Part shown: piece after piece, positions 14,343 to 22,223 of the stretch
How the letters are laid out: each line of letters opens with the position of its first letter
Position numbering within the stretch: the stretch's first letter is position 1
From: an uncultured Chlamydiaceae bacterium
GTDB lineage: Bacteria > Chlamydiota > Chlamydiia > Chlamydiales > Parachlamydiaceae
DNA: 26,577 bases
Assembly: GCA_945957185.1 (NCBI GenBank)
Contig: CAMFKA010000003.1
Span: forward strand, 1-26,577
Reading direction: 5' to 3'
Notes under the pieces: generated by a model
What the model saw: only the letters and a program-made list of their open reading frames with translations
Database searches by the model: none
What the model was told of the DNA's origin: nothing
Made by a program: the position numbers and the translations under genes

Positions 14343-14740
14343 ATCGTGCTTTCATCGTTCTCTAGTCTTTTCCACTCAAGTTTGTTGCGACGGAAATTCA
14401 CAAGCAATCCCACTTGCAGACCCGACACTCTTAAATAATTGAAAAGCTGCGCTTGATGCTCACGAAGCAAACTATCGCAACATTTAAGCTCCAAAATCAC
14501 ACTCTTATTTACTACCAAATCAGCGTTATATCGACCAATCACTTTCCCTCTAAAAATCACCTCATAGGATCGCTCCACTTCAACATCCAACCCTTTTTCT
14601 TTTAATGCTATAAACATCGCATTTTTATAGACCTTCTCCAAAAATCCCGATCCAACCTCACTCATCACTTCAAAACAGCAATTCAAAATCACACTTGTTA
14701 GCTCGGAGTGCGGACGTACTTGCATTTGCATTTCTATCAT
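14339..14740 (-). CDS. GxxExxY family protein (predicted PD-(D/E)xK nuclease fold)
   Basis: The protein has 133 residues. The family-defining G-x-x-E-x-x-Y motif is in GSGFLEKVY (30-38). Asp74 in YNADLVV and the E-x-K of VILELKC (Glu84, Lys86) fit a PD-(D/E)xK nuclease core, followed by HQAQLFNYLRVSGLQVGLLVNF, a standard family stretch. Members are small and of unknown function, scattered across bacteria and often near repeats or mobile DNA. The ATG at 14740 is followed by two more in-frame ATGs within five codons, and no strong ribosome site is visible, so the exact start is uncertain. The last codons (NDESTM) are already degenerate octamer sequence, and the TAA lies in the first full repeat copy. 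It is divergent from lepA and upstream of, and co-directional with, tRNA-Leu. Confidence 0.88.
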   Translation of the reverse strand: MIEMQMQVRPHSELTSVILNCCFEVMSEVGSGFLEKVYKNAMFIALKEKGLDVEVERSYEVIFRGKVIGRYNADLVVNKSVILELKCCDSLLREHQAQLFNYLRVSGLQVGLLVNFRRNKLEWKRLENDESTM

Positions 14741-14762
14741 TTTTTACGCTCACATGACATTG

Positions 14763-14790
14763 TTGACACTTATCCCAAAAAGGGTATCAT
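14763..14790 (+). promoter_or_regulatory. Candidate lepA-operon promoter
   Basis: A consensus TTGACA (14763-14768), a 16-base spacer and TATCAT (14785-14790) lie about 100 bases before the lepA ATG. The spacer holds a small inverted repeat (CCC-AAAAA-GGG). This is the best promoter candidate for the five-gene unit lepA to plsC. Confidence 0.5.
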
Positions 14791-14887
14791 CATCAAAATT
14801 TATACTCAAATAGATTAAAAATTTGGTTGAGCATAATTCTGATATCGTTTATTCTTACCCTTTAATTTTCAAGAAACTAACACTACT

Positions 14888-16690
14888 ATGTTTGAATACC
14901 ACCCCTCCAAGATTCGTAATTTTTCTATCATCGCCCACATCGACCACGGGAAATCCACCATCGCCGACAGGCTTTTGGAACTCACCCATACCGTCGCTGC
15001 GCGTGATATGCAGGATCAAGTTCTCGATGCCATGGACCTCGAAAAAGAACGAGGCATCACCATCAAAGCGCACCCTGTCACGATGTACTACAACGCTGCC
15101 GATGGCACCACTTACCAGATCAATTTGATCGACACCCCCGGACACGTCGACTTCACATACGAAGTTTCACGCTCTCTATCCGCTTGTGAAGGCGCTTTGC
15201 TAGTCATCGACGCAGGCCAGGGCGTGCAGGCACAAAGCTTAGCAAACGTCCATCTTGCTATGGAAAGAAACTTAGAAATCGTCCCCGTCATCAACAAGAT
15301 CGACCTCCCCTCTGCCGATATCGACGGTGTAAAACAACAAATTGAAGACGCAATCGGTTTGGATGCTTCTGATGCCATCTGCTGTTCCGCAAAATCAGGA
15401 ATCGGTATCGACCAGATTTTGGAGCGCATTCTGACCGAAATTCCCGCGCCAACAGTTCCGGACGATGGATTCCTCCGTTGCCTCGTCTTCGACTCCCATT
15501 ACGACATTTATAGAGGGGTAATGGTGTATATCCGCGTCATCAGCGGGCAGATCGCTAAAGGCACTCAAATCAAACTGATGGCAACAGGCAAGACTTTTGA
15601 AGTTTTAGAAGTGGGAGTGTTTACCCCTTCAGAAAAACCTGTCGACATTCTTCGTCCCGGTGAAGTCGGTTACATGATCGCTAACATCAAGGCAGCAGCT
15701 GACGTCAAAATCGGAGACACCGTGACGACTCATCGAAATCCTGCTCCTGAAGCGCTTCCCGGTTTCAAGATCGTCTCTCCGGTCGTCTTTGCAGGGATCT
15801 ACCCGATCGATGCGACGGATTTCGATGCCTTACGTGATGCTTTGGGCAAGTTACAGTTAAACGATTCCTCCCTATTCATTGAGCAGGAGAGCAGCTTAGC
15901 CCTTGGTTTTGGCTTCCGATGCGGGTTCCTTGGGCTGCTGCACCTCGAAATCATTTTCGAAAGAATCCAGCGAGAATTCGACTTAGACGTCATCTCGACA
16001 GCTCCGAGCGTTATCTACAAAGTCGTATTAAACGATTCGACAGAGCTGCAAATCGACAACCCCGCGCACTACCCCGACCCCACGCACATCTCTTGGGTAG
16101 AAGAACCTTGGGTGAAGTGTCATATCATTTCCCCATCGGAATTTCTCGGAAGCATCATGTCCCTTTGTACCGATAAGAGGGGCACCCTTTTGAAAACTGA
16201 AACATTGGACTCGAAACGGCTGTTGCTCACTTACCGTCTTCCGATGAACGAAATCATCACCGACTTCAACGACAAATTGAAATCGATCACAAAAGGATAT
16301 GGATCTTTCGACTATGAGCCTGACGGTTACGAAGAAAGCGATATTATCAAGTTGGAAATTAAGGTCAACGAAGAGCCTGTCGACGCCTTCTCTTGCCTCG
16401 TTCACAGGACCAAAGCGGAATCCAAAGGGCGCGCGATCTGTGAAAAACTTGTTGAAGTGATCCCTATGCAGCTATTTAAAGTTCCTATCCAAGCCGCAAT
16501 TGGAGGAAAAATCATCGCCCGTGAAACTATCCGCGCTATCACCAAAAACGTGACAGCAAAGTGTTATGGGGGAGATATCAGCCGTAAGCGAAAATTGTGG
16601 GAAAAGCAAAAGAAAGGGAAAAAGCGAATGAAAGAGATCGGAAAAGTCAACATCCCTCAAAGTGCTTTTATGGAAGTATTAAAGGCCTAA
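14888..16690 (+). CDS. lepA: Elongation factor 4 (LepA), ribosome back-translocase GTPase
   Basis: This 600-residue translational GTPase acts on the ribosome during initiation/elongation stress. The P-loop is AHIDHGKST (16-24), the switch I region is KERGITIK, G3 is DTPGH (82-86) and G4 is NKID (136-139). Domain II, EF-G-like domains III and V, and the LepA-specific C-terminal domain ending RKRKLWEKQKKGKKRMK are present at full length. No Shine-Dalgarno sequence is visible before the ATG. It is first in a compact plus-strand unit; uppS begins one base after its stop. In C. trachomatis lepA is, as I recall, elsewhere (CT064), so its link to uppS is a rearrangement relative to Chlamydia. Confidence 0.97.
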   Translation: MFEYHPSKIRNFSIIAHIDHGKSTIADRLLELTHTVAARDMQDQVLDAMDLEKERGITIKAHPVTMYYNAADGTTYQINLIDTPGHVDFTYEVSRSLSACEGALLVIDAGQGVQAQSLANVHLAMERNLEIVPVINKIDLPSADIDGVKQQIEDAIGLDASDAICCSAKSGIGIDQILERILTEIPAPTVPDDGFLRCLVFDSHYDIYRGVMVYIRVISGQIAKGTQIKLMATGKTFEVLEVGVFTPSEKPVDILRPGEVGYMIANIKAAADVKIGDTVTTHRNPAPEALPGFKIVSPVVFAGIYPIDATDFDALRDALGKLQLNDSSLFIEQESSLALGFGFRCGFLGLLHLEIIFERIQREFDLDVISTAPSVIYKVVLNDSTELQIDNPAHYPDPTHISWVEEPWVKCHIISPSEFLGSIMSLCTDKRGTLLKTETLDSKRLLLTYRLPMNEIITDFNDKLKSITKGYGSFDYEPDGYEESDIIKLEIKVNEEPVDAFSCLVHRTKAESKGRAICEKLVEVIPMQLFKVPIQAAIGGKIIARETIRAITKNVTAKCYGGDISRKRKLWEKQKKGKKRMKEIGKVNIPQSAFMEVLKA

Positions 16691-16691
16691 A

Positions 16692-17438
16692 ATGAATTTA
16701 CGCTACTTCTCTGAAGAACAGCACCGGGCGCTTGAGAATGCGAAGGTTCCATCCCATGTCGCCATCATCCCCGACGGCAATCGACGCTGGGCGAAAATGA
16801 GGGAGTTAGTCCCTTCGAAGGGGCATGAAGAGGGAGCCGCTTCCCTCGTCGACATCGCCTGTGCCGCTAAAGACTTAGGCGTAAAAACGATCACTTTCTA
16901 CCTCTTTTCCACTGAAAATTGGACTCGCACTCAAGAAGAAATCGATGCTTTGATGTTATTACTTCACCTGTTTCTCATCGAGCAGCGTCCGGTTCTATTG
17001 CGTGAGGGAGTGCGTTTGCAAACTATCGGAGAAATTTCAAAGCTTCCCGCTTATGTCATCGACACCATTGAAGAGACAAAAAAAGTAACAATTGATTGCC
17101 AGACAATTAACATGGTGCTAGCCTTGAACTACGGTGCCCGCGATGAGCTGACAAGAGCATTTCGAACCGTTGCAAAGCAGGTGTCGTCGGGAGCTTTGGC
17201 TCCTGAAATGATCGAAGAAGGGATGATTGCGGCCGCATTGGACACAGTGGCGTACGGCGACCCCGACTTACTGATCCGGACAAGCGGAGAACTTCGTCTC
17301 AGCAATTTTTTGTTGTGGCAAATTTCCTATGCCGAAATGTATGTAACGGATGTGCTATGGCCGGATTTCCGACCGAAACATCTTTATGATGCAGTTGTGA
17401 GCTATCAACAACGAGAGCGAAGACTTGGAGGGTTATGA
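16692..17438 (+). CDS. uppS: Undecaprenyl diphosphate synthase (cis-prenyltransferase)
   Basis: This 248-residue enzyme makes the C55 lipid carrier for peptidoglycan and other surface polymers from farnesyl diphosphate and isopentenyl diphosphate. IPDGNRRWA (26-34) contains the catalytic Asp28. TFYLFSTENWTR and the C-terminal DLLIRTSGELRLSNFLLWQ are the other conserved blocks. AAAGG six bases before the ATG, inside the end of lepA, is the likely ribosome site. The stop overlaps the cdsA start by four bases (ATGA). It heads the uppS-cdsA-cmk-plsC block conserved with Chlamydia. Confidence 0.96.
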   Translation: MNLRYFSEEQHRALENAKVPSHVAIIPDGNRRWAKMRELVPSKGHEEGAASLVDIACAAKDLGVKTITFYLFSTENWTRTQEEIDALMLLLHLFLIEQRPVLLREGVRLQTIGEISKLPAYVIDTIEETKKVTIDCQTINMVLALNYGARDELTRAFRTVAKQVSSGALAPEMIEEGMIAAALDTVAYGDPDLLIRTSGELRLSNFLLWQISYAEMYVTDVLWPDFRPKHLYDAVVSYQQRERRLGGL

Positions 17439-18298
17439 ACATATCGAGGATGAGCGCGCTGACGCAACGGTTGCTTGTTGGAGCCGGAACGGTCATCACA
17501 GTTCTCTTCTGTATCTATTTTTCGACTACTCCTTACATTCAAGCCTTATTCCCCATCATCACAACAGCTTTTATCAGTACAGCGGTGTGGGAGTATTGTC
17601 AAATGGCCCACCACAAAGGCAACGCTCCTTTAAGTAACCTTAGCATCATTGGAACTGTCCTTTTTATCGTCTCCGTCTTTTTCTCGACACAAACATCCTA
17701 TGCGAACGCTCTCCCTCAAATCGTGCTTCTATTGAGCTTAGCAGCAACATTCTTCTACTATTTCTTTAAAGGAAAAGACCCTTTAAACAATATTGCGCTT
17801 ACCCTTTTCCCCATCGGCTATTTAGCAATGCCTCTTAGCTGCATTTTAATGATCAATTACTTTGAATTTTCGGAACCGGATTTTTGGGGACATGACGGAA
17901 GAGTATGGCTCCTCTACGCCATCGCCACCACTAAAATGACAGATATTGGCGGATATTTTTTTGGGAAATTGTTTGGTAGCCGTCTTCTTAGCCCTATCAT
18001 CAGCCCTAAAAAGACATGGGAAGGGGCGATTGGCGGTTTGATCTGCGCCGTAATCACAAGCGTTGCATTTACTAAACTCATCGACTTAAGCGTTGTTGCA
18101 GCTATCATCTTAGGCGTTTGCATCGCAATTTTAGCGCAATTTGGAGATTTGGCTGAATCGATTCTTAAGAGGGATACCGGAGTAAAAGATAGTAGTCACA
18201 TACCGGGACTTGGCGGAACATTAGATATTGTCGACTCGCTCGTATTTACTCTGCCTTTTGTCTATCTATTTTTGGTTATTGTACACGGGGGAAATTAG
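17435..18298 (+). CDS. cdsA: Phosphatidate cytidylyltransferase (CDP-diglyceride synthase)
   Basis: This 287-residue inner-membrane enzyme, with about eight hydrophobic segments, converts phosphatidate and CTP to CDP-diacylglycerol, the branch point of phospholipid synthesis. SPKKTWEGAIGG (190-201) and the C-terminal signature from Ser242 (SILKRDTGVKDSSHIPGLGG, then DIVDS) identify it. In the usual signature the GG pair is preceded by His and the following Asp by Arg (HGG-x-x-DR-x-D); here these are Leu259 and Ile265. The remaining Lys and Asp residues are kept, so this is probably a lineage variant, not loss of function. Translation is coupled to uppS. Confidence 0.94.
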   Translation: MNISRMSALTQRLLVGAGTVITVLFCIYFSTTPYIQALFPIITTAFISTAVWEYCQMAHHKGNAPLSNLSIIGTVLFIVSVFFSTQTSYANALPQIVLLLSLAATFFYYFFKGKDPLNNIALTLFPIGYLAMPLSCILMINYFEFSEPDFWGHDGRVWLLYAIATTKMTDIGGYFFGKLFGSRLLSPIISPKKTWEGAIGGLICAVITSVAFTKLIDLSVVAAIILGVCIAILAQFGDLAESILKRDTGVKDSSHIPGLGGTLDIVDSLVFTLPFVYLFLVIVHGGN

Positions 18299-18307
18299 AG
18301 AATTCCT

Positions 18308-18982
18308 ATGATTATCACGATTGATGGCCCTGTAGCGACAGGGAAGAGTACGATTGCAAAGCGCGTAGCAGAATTACTTGGATTTATCTATCTCGACACC
18401 GGAGCAATGTACCGTTGCCTGACTTATGGAATCCAAACGAAAAAGATCTCTACCGACAACTCCGAAGCACTACAGAAGTTTCTAGACGACTTTCAATTTG
18501 AATTCCGCATGATCAAAGGAGAGCGGCACTATTTTGTTGATGGGCGCGACGTCACCTTAGAAATTCGCAGCCCGGAGATCACCTCCGCAGTTTCCAGAAT
18601 CTCGGCTATCAAAGCTGTGAGAGAAAAGCTTGTAAAGATTCAACGCACCCTTGCAGATACAGTGAACGCCGTTTGTGAAGGGAGAGATCTAGGCACCGTT
18701 GTCTTTCCTCATGCCGAATTAAAGATCTTCCTTACCGGTAACGATGAAGTGAGAGCGCAGCGTCGATTAGCTGAATTTAAAGAGAAGTTTCCCGAGGATA
18801 CCGAATCATTAACGCTGGAACAAGCACTTGCAGAAATTATTGCAAGAGATCACTACGACAGCACACGAGAGCACTCCCCTTTAACAAAAGCCGGGGATGC
18901 CGTTGAAATCGACACCACAGAACTATCGGTCACGCAGGTCGTAGCAAAAATTCTCGATTTAGTAGAGAAGCGGACCAGATAG
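18308..18982 (+). CDS. cmk: Cytidylate kinase
   Basis: This 224-residue NMP kinase phosphorylates CMP and dCMP; CMP is regenerated by phospholipid synthesis, which fits its place after cdsA. The P-loop is GPVATGKST (7-15), followed by LDTGAMYR. Other conserved blocks are CEGRDLGTVVFPHAELKIFL and the lid RAQRRL plus RDHYDSTREHSPL. It is full length. The ATG follows cdsA by nine bases, without a strong ribosome site. Confidence 0.96.
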   Translation: MIITIDGPVATGKSTIAKRVAELLGFIYLDTGAMYRCLTYGIQTKKISTDNSEALQKFLDDFQFEFRMIKGERHYFVDGRDVTLEIRSPEITSAVSRISAIKAVREKLVKIQRTLADTVNAVCEGRDLGTVVFPHAELKIFLTGNDEVRAQRRLAEFKEKFPEDTESLTLEQALAEIIARDHYDSTREHSPLTKAGDAVEIDTTELSVTQVVAKILDLVEKRTR

Positions 18983-18984
18983 CC

Positions 18985-19599
18985 ATGAAATGGGGATATC
19001 GGATCGCCAATAGTGCGATCTACTTTTTTTTCAAGCTGTTCCACCGTCACAAAGTTTATGGGTTGGAAAACATTCCAAAAGGCCCCGCCATCATCGCACC
19101 GAATCATCTATCTCTATATGATCCTCCTGTAGTCAGCTGTTCTATTCCTGAAGAGCTCCACTACATGGCTAAAAAGGAATTGTTCGATTCCCCTTTTTTA
19201 GCGAAGATCATCTCTTATTTAAACGCGCATCCGGTTTCGGGTTCCGAGCAAGACATCGCCACGATGAAGTTAATTTGTCAATTGCTTCAAAGCGGAAGTA
19301 AAGTCGTCATTTTTCCTGAGGGCTCTCGCTCCGAGGACGGGGAACTTTTAGATTTGAAACACGGTGTCGGAATGCTTGCCATTCGCAACAACGTCCCCAT
19401 TGTCCCTGTGAATATTTCAGGAACATTTGAAGTGTGGCCGATCCAAAATAAATGGCCAAAGCTATTTGGGCGCACCTCATGCACCATTGGCAAGCCGATC
19501 TATCCGGCGCAATACGCAGGCATGAGCAAAAAGGAAGCGCAAGCAGCCATCACGCAAGACCTACAAGCAGCGCTCCTTCAATTTTCAAGGACGCAGTAG
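18985..19599 (+). CDS. plsC: 1-acyl-sn-glycerol-3-phosphate acyltransferase
   Basis: This 204-residue membrane-associated acyltransferase makes phosphatidate, the substrate of CdsA in the same operon. The catalytic H-x4-D motif is NHLSLYD (40-46); FPEGSRS (110-116) binds glycerol phosphate; VPIVPVNISGT is the later family block. An N-terminal hydrophobic segment (about 5-19) is the likely anchor. It starts two bases after cmk. In C. trachomatis argS follows plsC; here the block ends and the convergent dppF overlaps its last 22 bases, so the conserved order is broken at this point. Confidence 0.94.
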   Translation: MKWGYRIANSAIYFFFKLFHRHKVYGLENIPKGPAIIAPNHLSLYDPPVVSCSIPEELHYMAKKELFDSPFLAKIISYLNAHPVSGSEQDIATMKLICQLLQSGSKVVIFPEGSRSEDGELLDLKHGVGMLAIRNNVPIVPVNISGTFEVWPIQNKWPKLFGRTSCTIGKPIYPAQYAGMSKKEAQAAITQDLQAALLQFSRTQ

Positions 19600-20546
19600 T
19601 CGTAATGCCCGTGCCCCCAATTCCTTTTAGGAATCGTCTTGGAGCACTCCTCTTTAACAAACGGACATCGTGTGCGAAAGGGACATCCTGATGGGGGATT
19701 TTTTGGAGAAGGCACTTCCCCTTTCAACATATTTCTATCGCCACGAGCACTCGGATCGCATTTTGGAATCGCTGACAGTAGCGCTTTAGTGTAGGGGTGT
19801 TTAGGATGCGCAAACAGCTCTTCACAAGGGGAAGCCTCCATCACCTTCCCTAAGTACATGACGATCACATCATCGCAAAAGTAGCGGACAATGGAAAGAT
19901 CGTGAGAAATAAACAAAATCGTTAAATGAAATTCCTCTTTCAACTCCGACAGCAAATTCAAAATCTGTGCTTGTATCGACACATCCAATGCTGAGACCGC
20001 CTCATCGCAGACAATCAGTTCCGGTTTCAACGCAATAGCCCTTCCCAGGCAAATGCGTTGTTGTTGCCCTCCGGAAAATTGATGAGGATAGCGATCTAAT
20101 GCGGAAGAATCGAGACCAATTTTAACCATAATCTCTTCAAGGTACTTTCTAAGTCCCTCTTTGGACGTCAATTCATGAAACAGAACCGGATCGCCCAAAT
20201 TTTCAAAGATGGTTTTACGAGGATTAAGAGAGCTGAATGGATCTTGAAAAACGATCTGAATCTTTCTCCTCAGCGCCACCAATTCCTTTTGTGACGTCTC
20301 TAAAAAAGATCTCCCTTCGTAGTAAATTTCGCCTGAAGTAGGTTCAATCAAGCGAATTGCAGCTCTTGCCATCGTGCTTTTTCCGCAACCCGATTCCCCG
20401 ACAATTCCCAAAACTTTCCCTCTTTCAAGAGCAAAAGAGACGCCATCGACAGCTTTAACTTCGCCGACTTTGGTCCTAAAAACCCCTTCCGTGACAGGAA
20501 AATATTTCTTTAGATCCTTAACTTCCAATAAAATAGAATCACTCAT
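19578..20546 (-). CDS. dppF: Oligopeptide/dipeptide ABC transporter ATPase, DppF/OppF type
   Basis: This 322-residue protein is one of the two ATPases driving peptide import. Walker A is GESGCGKST (50-58), Q-loop Gln101, signature FSGGQQQR (157-164), Walker B LIVCDE (177-182) and H-loop His215. The C-terminal Opp/Dpp domain has Cys288, 294, 301 and 318, the pattern linked in this family to an iron-sulfur cluster. The frame opens upstream, but ATG 20546 overlaps the dppD stop (ATGAGTGA), a standard coupled arrangement. Permease and binding-protein genes are not nearby, as in Chlamydia where dppDF (CT690/CT689) stand apart. The 3' end overlaps plsC on the other strand. Confidence 0.93.
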   Translation of the reverse strand: MSDSILLEVKDLKKYFPVTEGVFRTKVGEVKAVDGVSFALERGKVLGIVGESGCGKSTMARAAIRLIEPTSGEIYYEGRSFLETSQKELVALRRKIQIVFQDPFSSLNPRKTIFENLGDPVLFHELTSKEGLRKYLEEIMVKIGLDSSALDRYPHQFSGGQQQRICLGRAIALKPELIVCDEAVSALDVSIQAQILNLLSELKEEFHLTILFISHDLSIVRYFCDDVIVMYLGKVMEASPCEELFAHPKHPYTKALLSAIPKCDPSARGDRNMLKGEVPSPKNPPSGCPFRTRCPFVKEECSKTIPKRNWGHGHYDYCVLEN

Positions 20547-21489
20547 ACAACCAGCACGAAGTAACATGTTGAGGAGCTATTTCAAAATCAGGAACGCTCC
20601 CTTCGCGACATTTTTCCATCGCAAAAGGGCATCGAGGGTGAAACCGACACCCCGTAGGAAATAGATTGGGGGGAGGGACTGTCCCGCTAATCCCCTTTAA
20701 TCTCCCCTCCTGACCAATAGACGGTCTTGATGCGAACAATCCTTTGGTATAGGGATGCGACATATTTTGAAAAATCGCGTTCACACTCCCCTTTTCCACA
20801 ACTTTGGCTGCATACATGACAATCACTTCATCGGCGACTTCGGCAACCACTCCCATATCGTGAGTAATTAATAACACCCCCATGGAGTGGGAGTCGCATA
20901 GTCGTCGCAAAAGATCGAGCACCTGTGCTTGCACAGTGACATCTAATGCTGTTGTCGGTTCGTCGGCGATCAAAATGGAAGGTTTACACAGGAGAGCTCC
21001 GGCGATGAGAACGCGTTGTTTCATTCCTCCCGACAGTTCGTGAGGATAGCGATCCAAAATCTCTGCTGGAGCAGGAATTCCCACCTCTGCCAAAGCGAAT
21101 ATGATTTTTTCTTCGACCTCTTCCCCTTCCATATCAGTATGTTGAAAAAGAATTTCAGCAAGTTGAGCACCGATAGTCGCGACGGGATTCAAAGTGTTAG
21201 AGGGATCTTGAAAAATCATGGCGATTTTAGCGCCTCGAATGGAGCGAAGCTCACGATCCGATAGCATCAATAAATTCTGATTTTCGAAGAGAACTTCGCC
21301 GCGAATCGGAAAGGGGTGTAACTTTAGCAGCGACATTGCAGCCATCGATTTACCGCAGCCTGACTCTCCTACGATAGCGACGATTTTTCCCGGTTCAATA
21401 GTCAAATTGAGGTGATCGACAACGGAGCAAAGCTTCCCTTTGATAGGGATATCGACGACTAAATCTTTGACTTCGATCAGTGGGGGCAT
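20539..21489 (-). CDS. dppD: Oligopeptide/dipeptide ABC transporter ATPase, DppD/OppD type
   Basis: This 316-residue partner of DppF has Walker A GESGCGKS (41-48), Q-loop MIFQDPSNTLNP, signature LSGGMKQR (152-159), Walker B SILIADE (171-177) and His210. The C-terminal peptide-transporter domain carries Cys281, 287, 294 and 312, spaced like those of DppF. It is first of the two-gene unit and divergent from the phosphate genes. Order dppF-dppD-DUF47-PiT matches C. trachomatis CT689-CT692. The substrate could be oligo- or dipeptides; the ATPase sequence alone does not say which. Confidence 0.93.
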   Translation of the reverse strand: MPPLIEVKDLVVDIPIKGKLCSVVDHLNLTIEPGKIVAIVGESGCGKSMAAMSLLKLHPFPIRGEVLFENQNLLMLSDRELRSIRGAKIAMIFQDPSNTLNPVATIGAQLAEILFQHTDMEGEEVEEKIIFALAEVGIPAPAEILDRYPHELSGGMKQRVLIAGALLCKPSILIADEPTTALDVTVQAQVLDLLRRLCDSHSMGVLLITHDMGVVAEVADEVIVMYAAKVVEKGSVNAIFQNMSHPYTKGLFASRPSIGQEGRLKGISGTVPPPNLFPTGCRFHPRCPFAMEKCREGSVPDFEIAPQHVTSCWLYE

Positions 21490-21495
21490 ACGCTA

Positions 21496-21524
21496 TTGCC
21501 TTTTAGCTCAAAATCTAGTATTTT
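21496..21524 (+). promoter_or_regulatory. Candidate promoter for the phosphate transport genes
   Basis: TTGCCT (21496-21501), a 17-base spacer and TATTTT (21519-21524) lie 25 bases before the ATG of the PhoU-like gene. Spacing is ideal and both boxes are moderate. No Pho-box-like direct repeat is visible. Confidence 0.35.
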
Positions 21525-21548
21525 TAATTCTTAATCAAGGGAAGTTTT

Positions 21549-22223
21549 ATGAGAACATTTTTAAATCTTTTTGGTCGATCCCCCTTTACTCCCCTACAAA
21601 CGCATATGGGAAAGGTACGAGAGTGTGTCTTGAAAGTCCCCTCTCTCTTTGACGCTATCAAAGAGGGAAATTACGACCGCCTTTCTATTTTGGCAGAAGA
21701 AATTTCCAAACTCGAACACGACGCCGACCTCGTCAAAAACGATATCCGTAACCACCTTCCCAACAGTTTATTTCTCCCTATCGACCGGAGGCAGCTTTTA
21801 GAAATCCTTTCCCTCCAAGACCACATTGCCGACAGAGTAGAAGACCTCTCCGTACTCCTTAATCTAAAACGCGTGGTCATTCCCCCACAGCTTCAAGAAA
21901 GGATGGAGCAATTCGTTGCCATCAATATCGAAACATTCGAGGGCGCTTGCCTCATCGTAAAAGAACTGCACGAATTGCTGGAGTCCTCATTCGGAGGTAT
22001 CGAAGCCGAAAAAGTCAGCGCAATGGTTCAGTTAGTCGCTTATAAAGAGCATGAAGCTGACCTCGTCCAAAACACTTTATTAAAAACGCTCTTCGGTCTA
22101 GAAGATCAAATGAGTTACGGCACATTCTACTTATGGATCCAAGCAACAAAAGCCATTGCCGAAATTTCAAATTTATCGGAAAAACTCGCGAATAGAATTC
22201 GTATGACCCTGGAGTTAAAATAA
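21549..22223 (+). CDS. PhoU-like DUF47 family protein, regulator of PiT transporter
   Basis: This 224-residue all-helical protein of the DUF47/TIGR00153 family (chlamydial homologue CT691) is related to PhoU and is typically encoded just before a low-affinity phosphate permease. Visible features are FGRSPFTPLQTHM at the N-terminus, LEHDADLVKNDIRN (metal-binding E-x2-D-type motif) and a second copy KEHEADLVQNTLLK near residue 175, as expected for a tandem three-helix-bundle PhoU fold. AAGGGAAG at 21537-21544 is a strong ribosome site. The stop is immediately followed by the GTG of the permease, so the two are coupled. It probably binds metal and modulates the transporter. Confidence 0.92.
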   Translation: MRTFLNLFGRSPFTPLQTHMGKVRECVLKVPSLFDAIKEGNYDRLSILAEEISKLEHDADLVKNDIRNHLPNSLFLPIDRRQLLEILSLQDHIADRVEDLSVLLNLKRVVIPPQLQERMEQFVAINIETFEGACLIVKELHELLESSFGGIEAEKVSAMVQLVAYKEHEADLVQNTLLKTLFGLEDQMSYGTFYLWIQATKAIAEISNLSEKLANRIRMTLELK

